A stretch of DNA of 64,000 nucleotides from Xanthostigma xanthostigma (taxonomy: Eukaryota > Arthropoda > Insecta > Raphidioptera > Raphidiidae): contig OY754473.1 of the NCBI GenBank assembly GCA_963575645.1, forward strand, positions 5,952,001-6,016,000, in the 5' to 3' direction. The notes below the pieces were generated by a model that was not told where the DNA came from, made no database searches, and saw only the letters and a program-made list of their open reading frames with translations. Shown in pieces: positions 20,432 to 31,194 of this stretch. A program made the translations under genes and the position numbers. Position 1 is the first letter of the stretch, and every line of letters starts with the position of its first letter.

Positions 20432-21408
20432 TAGTTTCGTTTTGACGATAATAATTGCGGTTGGTATCCCTGTTTTCGTATCAGTTGGCAACGTGGGATT
20501 GATCGATGTCCGTCGAACACACAATTAGCTATTAACCAATAACGTATTGTCCGTGTTAAACATATATTTTACTAGTGCGCCTGCGCGCACAGCTGTATGC
20601 TGTGTGTTGTGGTTCCCCCGGACGCCGACATCAATGTCGCCAACCTTGTTTATTATAGACCACAGACACTTATTTGTCCCTGCGTTCGATCGTATATAAA
20701 CCTTCGATGACATTTTAAACATGTCGCTAATCGCTAAGTTTTTATATCGATAAACAATAAAGCAGAAAAAGGGGTTAAATATCGAATGTTATTTTTCCAG
20801 ACGATCGATAAACTTACGAGTTATCGATGAGTCACTTTCAAGGATGGCCTCGTTCGTAGTATATTAGCTGCGAACCCGGCTTCGCTCGAGTCAAGTTCTG
20901 TCCGGATCCTGTCTTTAATTTGCAGTTAGAGTGTGAGAGAATAATTTGTGATAGATTTCAATCGAGTCTACCGTATCGAAGCGTCGTCCATGAACCGCTT
21001 TATCAATGACCTAACTAGATAAAACAGCATTCGACAGTGTTTTATTGACAGACGGGCAAGCTGTCAATTGTCATTCATTATTTAAGTTTATTTTTTAACC
21101 GACGAAAAACAAAAACGGAGGAGGTTCTCAAGTCGACGCGTATATACTTATATATATATTTTTTTATGTATGACCACGCATAACTTTTTACAGAGTAGTC
21201 CAATTTTGATAATTCTTTTTTTATTGGAAAGGGTATACCCCGTAGTTGGTCCCATATAAATTTGGAAAAAAAATTTCAACCCTAAGGATGGGTAAATAGG
21301 GGTGATTTATTGTTCACTCACAGATTTTCATGCTGAGTTGTGTATTACAATATATATTCTATTCTATTCTAAAATTATTCTATAAATTATATAGCCACAA
21401 AAAATTAT
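20432..21408. other. No gene seen
   Basis: Includes a Helitron-like GC tail near 20868-20900 (GAACCCGGCTTCGCTCGAG). Otherwise nothing identifiable. Confidence 0.4.
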
Positions 21409-21917
21409 AAAATAAAAACTTTTTAACAAAAAAATTAAACCGCCGAAAAACTGAAAAGCAAAAAATAATAAATCTTTTTATTTAACTAAGTTCTATCTAA
21501 GTAGTTAAACGTATGTGACAGTCTAGTATATCTAAGTAATTTTGAGTCGGCGTCAAACAATCAATGAACAAAGATCACTAAAAGAAATAACCAAATAAAA
21601 TTAACAATGATACGTGAAATCTCCAGCGATAAACATTAACATTCCAAACATGCGCTCTCCACACGACCACTCGCAACGACGCGTGCCCTCAGTGTGTGCC
21701 CGTTCGAGTTGCTCTGTCGCTGACATTAACTTCGTGAACGCTTGGAGATTTCAGGCGAAGGATTGTTGACGCCGACTCAAAATTACTTAGATATACTAGA
21801 CTGTCACATACGTTCAACTACTTAGATAGAACTTAGTTAAATAAAAAGATTTATTATTTTTTGCTTTTCAGTTTTTCGCCGGTTTAATTTTCTTGTAAAA
21901 AAGTTTTCTTTTTAGTA
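21409..21917. repeat. Foldback element, ~155-bp arms
   Basis: 21409-21562 and 21762-21917 are near-perfect reverse complements (TTGAGTCGGCGTCAA, CTAGTATATCTAAGTA, AAGCAAAAAATAATAAATC). Within the 200-bp spacer GAAATCTCCA and TGGAGATTTC pair as well. The spacer has a GC-rich core. No TSD resolved. Confidence 0.8.
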
Positions 21918-21954
21918 GATTTGAAATACCGTAGTTTGCACGTTATTGTAATAT

Positions 21955-22045
21955 ATAAGAGATGAAGTTTGTAAGTTTCGATGTAGGAGGTAATCTCCGA
22001 AGCTACTTATTTGATTTTAACATTTTTTTCACCAACATTTAGAAC
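21955..22045 (+). mobile_element. Heli-2 5' fragment
   Basis: GTTTGTAAG, GATGTAGGAGGTAATCTCCG and TTTAGAACGGACC match the family. The 3' half is replaced by the LINE fragment. Confidence 0.65.
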
Positions 22046-22059
22046 GGACCCAGTGTACC

Positions 22060-22330
22060 CACATTATCCGCCGGCCTTGCTCCAATAGTTTGGATCTCCT
22101 CATGAACTCCAGAAGATTACTCCGCTCTTATCAATGTATCCAAAGACGGTTGTCTCCTGTATATAGGCTAGGGCCTCGCATTCGAACAGTAAATGGCTGA
22201 CTGTTTCGTCCTCTATTTCGCAAAATCCACGCTCTGTCGATTCCTGACGTATCCCCGTCGGGTGCAGATGCTTTATCAGGGGTGAGCTTGAAATACGCCG
22301 ACACATCCTTGTTTTTTTTTTTCTTAAAGA
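22060..22330 (-). pseudogene. Non-LTR retrotransposon ORF2 C-terminal fragment
   Basis: Minus strand reads HLHPTGIRQESTERGF then CEIEDETVSHLLFEC and EALAYIQE. This is the cysteine/histidine region that follows reverse transcriptase (and RNase H) in insect R1/I/Jockey-type LINEs: C-X8-H-X4-C with E/D-rich ET..H.L..C. The usual earlier cysteine (CX2C) is replaced, and a frame change precedes this part. Only about 80 residues remain with no RT motifs, so this is a 5'-truncated, dead copy inserted at a Heli-2 element. Clade assignment is approximate. Confidence 0.75.
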
Positions 22331-22699
22331 TACGTTCACAATAACTTATCTGTTGGCGACGCAAAGCGTTTAACTAAATCATTTGTTAATACGTTGCAAT
22401 ACAACATTGATTAACAGTAATAAAATACTCGATACAAAATACTCTTCAGGCACTCCGTTAAATGTATAATGTAATTTTGTATGCAGTTTGTAAGAACTAA
22501 ATGTACTAGTCGAAGACCGAAGTACTTAAGCTGCAGATACTTAGCTTATACGCTGTCGTCGATTGACATTGATAAAAATTACTTCAGAATTCGTCGTGCA
22601 TATTGCATATTGCGTTCTTTGGTACTACCTTGTACACGCGGTGCCAACATACACAAATTTCTTAACTCCAACGTCAGAGTTAATCTACGAACTGTCATA
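22331..22699. other. No feature seen
   Basis: The frame 22481-22792 crosses this stretch but has no recognisable motif. Confidence 0.4.
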
Positions 22700-23085
22700 G
22701 CATATCGTCTTTGGTTCTGTAATAGCTCTTATGTGCATAATTGGCAGATTTTATGTTTTTTAAATGAAAATATTCAGGAAACGGAGCTCTAGTAATACCT
22801 CCAAATTAATTTCACAGTAACCAACAAGGGGTAGTAACTCTTATGTGAAAAGTTGTATCAAATAATTCCTCCCATGTGCCAATAAATCCGAAATTAACAT
22901 TAAATATTTTTTAAGAAAATACTTCGTCTAAACATGTATAGTGAAGATAAGTATAAATTAGTAATAATATACCTACCTCTGAAATTACTAGTTCTTACAA
23001 TCCATTGCTGAAATAACCACTTTTTGGCCTTTCCTTCAAATTTTACTTTTTGCACATAAGAGGTATTACAGAACCAACGACGATA
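22700..23085. repeat. Short inverted repeat pair
   Basis: 22700-22740 (TTGGTTCTGTAATAGCTCTT) and 23045-23085 (its mirror, AAGAGGTATTACAGAACCAA) face each other across ~300 bp. Possibly the arms of an old foldback element. Confidence 0.55.
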
Positions 23086-23091
23086 TCTTCT

Positions 23092-23156
23092 ATGGACGCT
23101 GATGACCTCAGCTGTTGAGCGTCTATAATTCACAATCTTACTCTCTCTCTCTATAT
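23092..23156 (+). mobile_element. miniCT retroposon copy 3, 9-bp TSD
   Basis: GACGCTGATGACCTCAGCTG ... TTCACAATCTTA plus (CT)n, flanked by ATATCTTCT at 23083-23091 and 23157-23165. It begins within a few nucleotides of where copies 1 and 2 begin. Confidence 0.7.
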
Positions 23157-23169
23157 ATATCTTCTGTAA

Positions 23170-23705
23170 ATATAAAATTCCCGTGTGAACACGATACAGG
23201 GTCAAACGGATGAGCGGATTGAAACCAAATTTTGGAAGGATGTTTGGTATGCAAATATGAAGAGCTCTATGGTTTTTGGGGAAAATCGGCGCATGCGCGG
23301 CAGAGATATACGCTATAACGGTGTTTTTTTTTTATTTAAAAATGGTATACTTTTCATAACATCTTATGATTCTATTTATTTTTTCAAGAGTTTTGTTTAA
23401 ATTTTTTTTCTAAACGTTATAGTTTCGGAAATATTTTGAAAATAAAAAAAAAATCAGCCGCTCTTTTGTTTTATGGATCTGTCAGAAATAAACTAGCTAG
23501 GCATGCTTTGATTAATTTTTACATGACGTGGAACATATTGTGTAGGTAACCATGGCAACGAATAGCAAATATCATATTGAATACTAGCCATTACCCGCGT
23601 CACCTCACGCGATATCGGAAATTTTCTTTTCTTTATTATAATCGAATGTCAACATTTTTGTAGTTGGTATGGTCCCGTCGCCCAATTGGCTGGAATTTTT
23701 TATTG
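23170..23705 (+). pseudogene. W-element far-upstream, upstream and start, copy 4
   Basis: The longest continuous view of the W 5' region: CGATACAGGGTCAAACGG, GAAAATCGGCGCATGCGC, CTGTCAGAAATAAACTAG, TGACGTGG, the perfect X-box-like GTAACCATGGCAAC (23546-23559), CGCGTCACCTCACGCG, then ATG at 23646. The reading frame breaks after five codons (TTG to TAG, in MSTFL). Upstream order is the same as in the 18.7-19.5 kb copy. Confidence 0.65.
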
Positions 23706-24279
23706 CGGTTCCGACAACAAATCAAGTATCCGGCAACAATGCACTGCCGCCGCCTCCAGTGCTGTCTCGTTACAATATTACCGAGACGATCAGTACTACG
23801 GAACTAATAAAGTGCAAGATCCAAATTTACGAATCTTTTAATTGAAATTTTTGTCCCTTTGTGTACATTTATGTTGTGCATTCGTTGTGAGAACGCATTA
23901 AAATATTGTACAAACAAATGCGCATCGTGTTGTTTTTAAAGAGCTTTAAACGTTGACACTCATCTAATAAAAGTACGCAATATATTACACTGATTAAGAC
24001 TATATTTTGTAGTCGCGGTTTTCAGATTTGAAAACGGTTATTTCAATAAGTTGCACGACAAATGGGACGTTTATTAAGTTAATTACGTCGCTTAGTGAAC
24101 AGTATCTTTCCGACCCGGCTTCGTCCGAGTAGATTTTGGTTTGGAAACGAAACAAATTTTTCGTATATATCACTCTATCTCTTTAAAACTTAGCGCAAAA
24201 GTTGCGTGCAGAATTCTCAACTTGAGTTATTTTTTAATTTTTTCTCTAATAATATATAAATAAACGACCATAATATCTC
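23706..24279. other. No gene seen
   Basis: 23720-23830 is GC-richer than average but not identifiable. A Helitron-like GC tail (GACCCGGCTTCGTCCGAGTA) lies at 24114-24134. Confidence 0.4.
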
Positions 24280-24900
24280 CGAAACTGAAAACGATACAGG
24301 GTTGCGGATATTCGGAGTCGATTCAACTTGACTTTATCTATATGTTCTGTTAATATAAAAGAGGCCAAAAATCGTTTAGTGTCTTAAAAAGTTGCATATT
24401 TGCAAAGCCCATGAAAACATGAAAGAATTTACGATATTTGGAAAAAATGTATAAACATTTATGATATGCTTCATATTGACGTGTCTTATGTAAAAAAGTA
24501 CGCTGAATCGATTAGGCCTAAGCTCAAATTCGTATCTTGATTAGTTTAGACGCTATGACGGTTTAAAGTGTAAAAAAATGTAAACAGTTTAAATTGGCTA
24601 TATCTCCGAAACCAAAAGAGATACAAGGTTGCGGGTGGTCGGAATCGATTCAGAATGACTTTTTCTATAAGTAGGTATGCATGATATCAAACGATTTTAT
24701 TTTTCAAAAATTTTTCAATTTTGTAAGAAGGGTACCCCCTTCTTACTTTTTCCGATTTAAAAAAAAAAAAACAAAAAATCACTGTCATATTGTTCGCATA
24801 CGACTTACAAGTGAGGTTATTCTTATGTAAAAAATCGCTCTGAATCGATTCCGACCACTCCCGTCTCGGTATCTTTAGTCGTTTAGAAGTTACAGCCTTT
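24280..24900. repeat. Two successive foldbacks with related arms
   Basis: 24280-24345 pairs with 24475-24560, and 24598-24690 pairs with 24805-24900. All four arms share ATATCTCCGAAAC, GATACA(A/G)GGTTGCGG and CTGAATCGATT words. The second has a 9-bp central hairpin GTAAGAAGG/CCTTCTTAC. An element duplicated in tandem, or two insertions of one family. Confidence 0.65.
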
Positions 24901-25414
24901 TTAAATTTATGTCGATGGGTGAAGATGAGCTAAATCGGGACCTTGTACTTATTAGCTCCCGTCAGATTGAATTTCAAGCGTCTATTGGCCGATGCCTGTG
25001 TCGAGGTATAGTTAACTACTATACCGGCGGCAAAATAAAAAGAGGATCGATCCGTATAATATATAATTCAATTGCATTTATTTTATCTGAAAGTAATTGA
25101 CTGACAAGTGTATTCACGATGTCGGACGGACAATTATCTGAGATAATGGTGTCCATTTTGCTTCTATCTTTAACTAGCTGTAATTGACAGCAATGCTAAT
25201 ATTGCAGTCTTGTCAGCCGCTGTAAATTTATTATTAGATTAGAAAATTATTGTTAAGTGTTTTTTGTATACGCTGTTGCGTAAAGAGGAATTAAGTTTAT
25301 TGTTGTCGTTCGAAATCAAATGCAAATTAACTGACGTTTAACAAAGAATACCAACTTAAAGATGTTTATTGTCTGGAAATATTTATTATACCAGTTAGAG
25401 GATTGTAATTATCA
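24901..25414. other. No gene seen
   Basis: 24905-24945 resembles part of the 3.91/55.06-kb repeat (GATGGGTGAAGATGAGC). The rest is unassigned. Confidence 0.4.
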
Positions 25415-25418
25415 TTAA

Positions 25419-26303
25419 GGACGTAGTCTGGTGTTCGGGTTTTGAAAAAACGAATTTATTTTTTTTACATTTTTAGTAAGTACCTATAATATATTGAGAA
25501 AATACTGTAAAAATTTTAGACCGAAATATTAAATATTTACAAAGCTATAGCATATAGTCGAGAGCAGCAACGGTCTTACGGTAAGACTCTTACCTCTCAA
25601 TTGTTATCACGTTACCCTTATACTCTCGCAGAGTAGAGCAAACAAATTAACAGAAAACGATGCCTTTGAAGAAACGGAAGGTTTAATGTACACCAGGCAT
25701 AGCTGATTAGTGTAAATATTCATTTTTATTTTTTTGTAAGAAATCTTAAATTAAAACTTTAAACGCGTTTTTCTCAAAACTACGTTTTTCTAAGCGGCTC
25801 GAGTGATTGAAACAATTGTATACAACCGATTGCTTTCAGTTTTGCACAGGGTATTCTACACAATAATAGCTCCGTCCGGTACTAGAATTACTTAATTATA
25901 AAAATTATTTCTATTTTTTTAACCGATTTTCAACGAAAAAATCACGATTTTCTCGTTGTTTTTTTTCTAAAACCCGCCATTTTGTTATTTATCAATAAAA
26001 ATGTTTATTTCTAGTACGGGATAGAGCCGCAAGCCTACGAAACAATAAGCAATTTAATTTTTATAATTCAGATGACTCCAAGTGACGTTATCACCCGCGC
26101 TACCCACCTACCTCCACTTAAAGTTGTCTACTTTAGGTTAAAAAAACAATAATAAAATGGCGTAAAATTAAGCAAAAAAAATGTTTAGTTTACGATGTCA
26201 GTAAAAACATGTAACAAAATTGAAAACATCGTACATTATTTTGATATTAAAAAAAAATTCTGAAATAACGGTTGAAAACGAGCCTGAACATAGGACTACG
26301 TCC
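25419..26303. mobile_element. TTAA-target element, 885 bp
   Basis: Terminal inverted repeats GGACGTAGTC/GACTACGTCC (imperfect pairing continues inward: GTGTTCGGG and CCTGAACA) lie between TTAA at 25415-25418 and 26304-26307. This target site is typical of piggyBac and Kolobok elements. AT-rich interior, no transposase frame. Confidence 0.75.
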
Positions 26304-26307
26304 TTAA

Positions 26308-26717
26308 ATAGCTTCGCTAGATGGCTGATATTTTTTCAGAAACATTGACGACGAAAAGTTTAAGAATTACGACAGCTCAATAAAATGCAAACTTTTCCAG
26401 AAGAACGACACCAAAAAACCCGTCGAAATTGACCGGTAATCATTTTGCCAAATTAATGGACAATTTTGAACGGATTTAAAACAATACAAATAAAATTATT
26501 CTTTGTTTAAGTGCAACAAACAGAGCCGCATCGCTGCGTTGGTTCGCGCATGCGCATCGTAATGTACTTAGAGCGGATTTATTGCATCGCGGGAATTTAT
26601 CGCTTTTAACAAATGTGTGGAATTAGGGTTCGCGTCTTTTTGTTCGCTTTCATTTACAAATTATTAACGGTCTACAATATAGGTTCGCCTGATATTTTTT
26701 TCATGAAATCTTTTTAT
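26308..26717. other. No feature seen
   Basis: No supported gene or repeat. Confidence 0.4.
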
Positions 26718-27452
26718 TTTTTACTCGACTACGGGGAAGCCAAAAGGAAGTGTTATGAGTTTAGCAGTCTATGTATGTTTGTATTTACGGATGTTCCACC
26801 GTAGCGCCTAAACTATTCATCCGATTTTGATGAAAAAGGTGTCAATCGATTCGTTTTTATGGCCCGGGTAACATAGGCTACATTCATTTTTGAATTTTGA
26901 TCCCAGAGGGGAGTAAATTGAAAACAAATAAAAAATAAGTTCAAAAACTAAAACGCGACTACTGAAAAGTACGAAACAAGAAAATATTCTCATCTGAGGA
27001 TAGCCGTGGTCATATGCCACCTACCCTGACAAAACATTACAAGTAGTAAGCGATCATAAGCTCTATAGGGCGAAGTACATCACGCTATACACCCAGAAAG
27101 GCCTCACATATATGAGATGGCATATGACCACGGCTATCCTCAGATGAGAATATTTTCTTGTTTCATACTTTTCAGTAGTCGGGTTTCAGTTTTTGTACTT
27201 ATTTTTTATTTAAACTATTTTTTTTAACTTATTTATTTTTTTTCAATTTGATCCTCTCTGAGACCAAAATTCAAAAATAAATGTAGCCTATGTTACCCGG
27301 GCCATAATAACGAATCGATTGACACTTTACTTATCAAACTCGGATGAGTAGTTTAGGCGCTACGGTGGAACATCCGTAAATACAAACATACATACATAGA
27401 CTACTAAACTCATAACCCTTCGTTTTGGCTTCGCCGTAGTCAGGTAAAAAGC
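26718..27452. repeat. Large palindrome, ~330-bp arms
   Basis: Left arm 26718-27020 mirrors 27118-27452 (GGATGTTCCACCGTAGCGCC, GGCCCGGGTAACATAGGCTA, CATCTGAGGATAGCCGTGG). The spacer is ~97 bp. The arm begins with a Helitron-style phrase (CTAAACTATTCATCCGATTT) and ends in a GC-poor outer part, so it may be an inverted duplication of a Helitron end. Confidence 0.8.
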
Positions 27453-27827
27453 TCCGAATTCGAATCTGAAATATTAAAATCAAGGTAACAAATACTTGAT
27501 CTATTATGCGACATACCGTATTACAGTACCTTTTGTGCTCAATGCATTGGTATCCCTGTCAGATGCTTTTTTGTTCGGTTACGTGCGCCATATTAAAGTT
27601 AATTACGGTGTGGGTTGGAGGTTGAGATTTAAATGTTTGGCGTAGGCAACCAGCTGACGCCGTATTGCAAAAGAAAATCGTTCAGATGAATGATTTCAAG
27701 CTGACTAAAACAATCTATTGTCAAGAAAAAAAAACAAACACTTCAAAGTATCTATTCATACCCCGACGAAGAAAAACAATTGGTATTGCTGCCAAAAAGC
27801 CGTTAAATTTCCACCCTTTTGCTTCTT
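27453..27827. other. No feature seen
   Basis: No supported gene or repeat. Confidence 0.4.
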
Positions 27828-28224
27828 AAGGTCGCTGCACACGAAGCTGGATTCGACGCTAGATTCCCTGCTAGATTTGACTACTGGTTTCCTCAATTGC
27901 TTTTATGTGCTCGTTTCACAGGGGCTTGTTTTGTGCATAGATCTGGTGCGCGCGCAGTGACAGTTCAAATATAAATACAGAGCAAAACGTGTCCGTTGTC
28001 TGACTCTGAGCAGAATGACGCAGTTTTGGTTATTCATGTCGCCCACGTGACAAGATACCGTTTCCCGATTGGTTCTTGCTCATATCTAGCAGCGAACCTA
28101 GCAAGGAAAATAGCCCCTGTTCTAATTTTAAAACCTATGTTGTGAGCTAGCAGGCGAGCCCGCAGTGACGTCATTTCCAGCAGAAGTCCAAGCAGTGTTT
28201 CCAGCCTCGTGTGCAGCGGCCTTT
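27828..28224 (+). mobile_element. TIR element, ~396 bp (CGCTGCACACGAGGCTGG family)
   Basis: Ends AGGTCGCTGCACACGAAGCT and its mirror (CGTGTGCAGCGGCCT) form ~22-bp TIRs. The interior (TTTCCCGATTGGTTCTTGCT, CCCGCAGTGACGTCATTTCC) matches 37218-37920. Superfamily not decided because the target duplication is unclear. Confidence 0.75.
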
Positions 28225-28687
28225 ACATAAAGTACTAATATGCAACAAGTATACACATTCAACTGTTTCTTTCTTCAGCTGTTTAATATTTAACCTCAAA
28301 ACGAATTGAAATGGCGTCCAATATTTTTAATGTCTTTCTATTCGATATTTATGAGTAATTGTTTGAAATTTTTACGATAAAAAACGCTAAGGACCTCAGT
28401 TTGCTTTACATACAGTTGTAATAAAGAGGATAGTGAACTTGTTTTCCACGCTTTAATATATTATCTCGTTTTTGAAACACAATACGCCATTAAAGATATT
28501 TTGCACGCTTGCATGTATCCAATGCCATTTATTCTCTAGTTAGTGGACTAAAAATTTCTATTCACAGGTTGACATTCTGAGATATGAAACGTTAAATATT
28601 GTTTTTTTTTTTATTTATTTACTTGTAATATTATTCTTTCGACGAATACAGCAATCTTCACACTGGCGAGTCGAGAACAATTTCAGC
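28225..28687. other. No feature seen
   Basis: No supported gene or repeat. Confidence 0.4.
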
Positions 28688-28732
28688 CAATTGGACGAAA
28701 GGACCAGTCGAAAATATTAACATTTGACATAA
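28688..28732 (-). repeat. W-element start-codon remnant, copy 5
   Basis: TTTCAGCCAATTGGACGAAA to AACATTTGACAT is a decayed reverse match to the W start segment (reading frame broken), cut off by the adjoining Heli-1. Confidence 0.55.
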
Positions 28733-29334
28733 TCATATAATATATTAATACGCTTAAGGTTAAAGATGTTTGCCTCCCTTTTTAGAAAAAACGTCACAAT
28801 TTCTCCACATAAATTATATATCATTTTACAGATAATTGCTTGCTCTACTGACATCGACAACTAAAAAATTATTATTGCTTTTGTTTTTGTAAATTAATTA
28901 AAATACAGTAACGCTGAACAACGTCTGCCATCTGACGGCTTTAATTTTGAAACAACGTCAACACTTCGATCTGTCATCTGACCTTCATATTGTAATACAA
29001 CAGACACAATACTGCATACTGCCATCTGACGGCTTTAATTTTGAAACAGCGAGCAACGCTGAACAACGTCACAGCAACGCTGCATTATGCCATCTGACGG
29101 CTTACCTCAACGCTTTTGCTACTTGCGCCTCTATACTTATGACAATTTTAGTAAAATATTTCTTCGATCTGTCATCTGAGCTTCATATTGTAATACAACA
29201 AAAAGAAGAACGTTATAAGCAGTGTGCAAAATTAGAAACGAATTGAATACCTGCAATCATATTTAAAAAATAATTTTGTAAAGTGATTATCATTATACTT
29301 ATTTAGTGCGAATAATTCGCACGGGTCACACTAG
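28733..29334 (+). mobile_element. Heli-1 copy 4, full length (602 bp)
   Basis: TC at 28733 after A28732, hairpin GTGCGAATAATTCGCAC, CTAG at 29331-29334 before T. Best reference copy, with all internal subrepeats present. Confidence 0.9.
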
Positions 29335-29668
29335 TCCTAACTAATATTATAAATGCGAATATGGGTTTGTTTGTTTGTTTCGCTTTCACGCGTAAACCGC
29401 TGAACAGATTTCGATAAAATTTGGCAAGTAGATAGATTGTACCCTGAGGAAGGAGTCTCAAAAAACAACTCTAAAGGGCTGAAATAGGGGATGAAAATTC
29501 GTATGGAGAACCGATCATTTCTCAAGTTATAGGGATATGAAAATTCATATTTAGGCTTTTGGTAAGAAATAAAGAATTACGTGTTTCAGCGTTTTTGCAC
29601 AATCATCCCTCAAGAGGGTAAAATTGGGGATGATTTCAAAATTCACACGTAATGTAGATATCTATGTA

Positions 29669-30186
29669 CAGGGTGTCCCACGACATGACTGCCGTAGCCT
29701 GGGACTGTGTTGCTGGGGTGATTTCAAGTCAAAAATGTCTAATGAACATATACTTGGAACGCTATCCTAACTGAGCTAGAAGAATATGAAATTTTAAATA
29801 AGTAAGCCCTCTAATGCAGGTATTAGGTTCGGCTGTTGGTTTTGTTATTATTAAAAAGACCAGGTGGCTGTGAATCACCATTAGTATTTATTCGTGCTGA
29901 TCCTGAGACTCTTCGCAGAGCTACCACTTCAATTCTAAGAAGAGCTAGACTATGTATACAGCAACTGGGTGGACATTTTGAGCAACTAATTCAATAAAGC
30001 GATTTCTTTTTAAATGGTTTTTAAATTAGTAGGCAATTCCTACTATACTACTTATCTAAAATTTCAAATGCTTCTATAGCTCAGTCAGGATAGCGTTCCA
30101 GGTATATGTTCATTAGACACTTTTGACTTGAAATCACCCCAGCAACACAGTCCCAGGCTATGGCAGTCATGTCTTGGGACACTCTG
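29669..30186 (+). mobile_element. Tc1/mariner-type derivative with ~135-bp TIRs
   Basis: TA at 29667-29668 and 30187-30188. Arms start CAGGGTGTCCCACGACATGA and mirror each other over ~135 bp, containing GGGACTGTGTTGCTGGGGTG. The interior retains the end of a transposase gene. Confidence 0.8.
29839..29997 (+). pseudogene. Tc1/mariner transposase C-terminal fragment
   Basis: The frame ending at the stop 29995-29997 reads VFIRADPETLRRATTS then RARLCIQQLGGHFEQLIQ. A basic stretch followed by C-x-x-x-x-G-G-H-F-E-x-L is the usual C-terminus of many insect mariner-like transposases. About 50 codons remain and the catalytic DDE region is gone. It belongs to the TA-flanked element around it and shows that the element derives from a coding copy by internal deletion. 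Confidence 0.65.
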
Positions 30187-30319
30187 TATATAGCACGCAA
30201 ATACTGCTGGCAAAAATGTCAAAGTGTATAAACATAGTTTTTTAAAGAGACACTACAATACGGTGTATTGTCGCTGTTTCATCTCAAACGCGTGTTGAAC
30301 CGCTGGTAGCAGCTAGTAA

Positions 30320-30420
30320 TAAATAATTTGACAGATATTCGGAATAAAACAACAGCTGATTTTTTTTAATTTTTCAAATATATCCGATACTATAAAGTTT
30401 GGACTAAAAAGATTTTATGC
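30320..30420 (-). repeat. W far-upstream fragment
   Basis: TTTGACAGATATTCGGAATA, AACAGCTGATTTTTTTTAAT and ATCCGATACTATAAAG are a decayed match to the 19.05-19.14 kb segment. Confidence 0.5.
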
Positions 30421-30485
30421 TAAAATGTACGGGGTACAAGGTTAAAAATTTTAAAACAATTTTTATTCAGTAGAACATTTTTTAA

Positions 30486-30527
30486 TGGCCAACGTTTCTG
30501 CAATATTTTTTGCCTTCTTCATATCAT
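30486..30527 (-). ncRNA. Degenerate hammerhead-like motif
   Basis: Minus strand reads ATGAAGAAGGC, a ten-base loop, GC, A, GAAACGTTGG: the PLE-type core with its first C changed and stem II reduced to two or three pairs. Probably a decayed Penelope-like copy. The surroundings are too eroded for termini. Confidence 0.3.
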
Positions 30528-30559
30528 TCATAACAAGGTGTTTTATTTTATTAAAATTT

Positions 30560-30800
30560 TTGGGTCCAGTACGATAACACTATGCACCCAAATTTTGAAA
30601 TTTTTTTTTTTAAGTCATAGAAAACGCAAAATTTTGACGTTCAAAAAAAAAAAACTTTGCGGATTATTCACAAATTTCCTCAAAAATACGTGAAAAAAAT
30701 GGAACTACTTTTCGTCTTTCACTGTCATTTTTTGAATCTAACCAATCAAAAATCACAAATACACGTCATAGCAACTGGTGTAGAATTATTGTATAACTAT
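30560..30800 (-). repeat. Dispersed repeat shared with 43.6-43.9 kb
   Basis: Reverse complement matches 43690-43880: TGACGTGTAT, TGATTTTTGATTGGTTAGAT, GACAGTGAAAGAC, TTTTGAGGAAAT, TTTCTATGACTTAA. The family also supplies the 120-bp array next to it (words like CCCCTTCCCGTTTCACTGCG). Confidence 0.65.
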
Positions 30801-30847
30801 CTCACTTTGAATGCAGCTTTCGATTGTGTTATGGAAGCAGGGTCGTA

Positions 30848-31194
30848 TTTAGATTCGCATACCCGTTTATTGTTCACCCCGGAATTGTTTTTTTAAAAAC
30901 TCAACATTTGCCCCTTCCCCTTTCACTGCGAGACAATTCGCATACCCCTTTATCGTTCACCCCAGAATTACAATTCGCATACCCGTTTATCGTTCACCCC
31001 GGAATTGTTTTTTTAAAAACTCCACATTTGCCCCTTCCCGTTTCACTGCGAGACAATTCGCATACCCCTTTATCGTTCACCCCAGAATTACAATTCGCAT
31101 ACCCGTTTATCGTTCACCCCGGAATTGTTTTTTTAAAAACTCCACATTTGCCCCTTCCCGTTTCACTGCGAGACAATTCGCATACCCCTTTATC
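30848..31194 (+). repeat. 120-bp tandem array, ~2.9 copies
   Basis: Exact 120-bp period (TCCACATTTGCCCCTTCCCG at 31021 and 31141; TCAACATTTGCCCC at 30901). Each unit holds two related sub-units ending CCCCGGAATTG and CCCCAGAATTA. Since 120 is divisible by three, one frame (30824-31264) stays open for 146 codons with a 40-residue repeat. I see no reason to call it a gene. Confidence 0.92.

Larger units (their letters stand above)
29335..30316 (+). mobile_element. Helitron-like element interrupted by a mariner
   Basis: Starts TCCTAACTAATATTATAAAT immediately after Heli-1 copy 4, carries the phrase AAACCGCTGAACAGATTTCG, and ends GCAGCTAG at 30316 before T. Without the nested 29669-30186 element it is ~460 bp. 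Non-coding. Confidence 0.65.

Noticed and set aside
30848..31194. CRISPR-like array
   Set aside because: It is a head-to-tail 120-bp tandem repeat with no unique spacers, in eukaryotic DNA.
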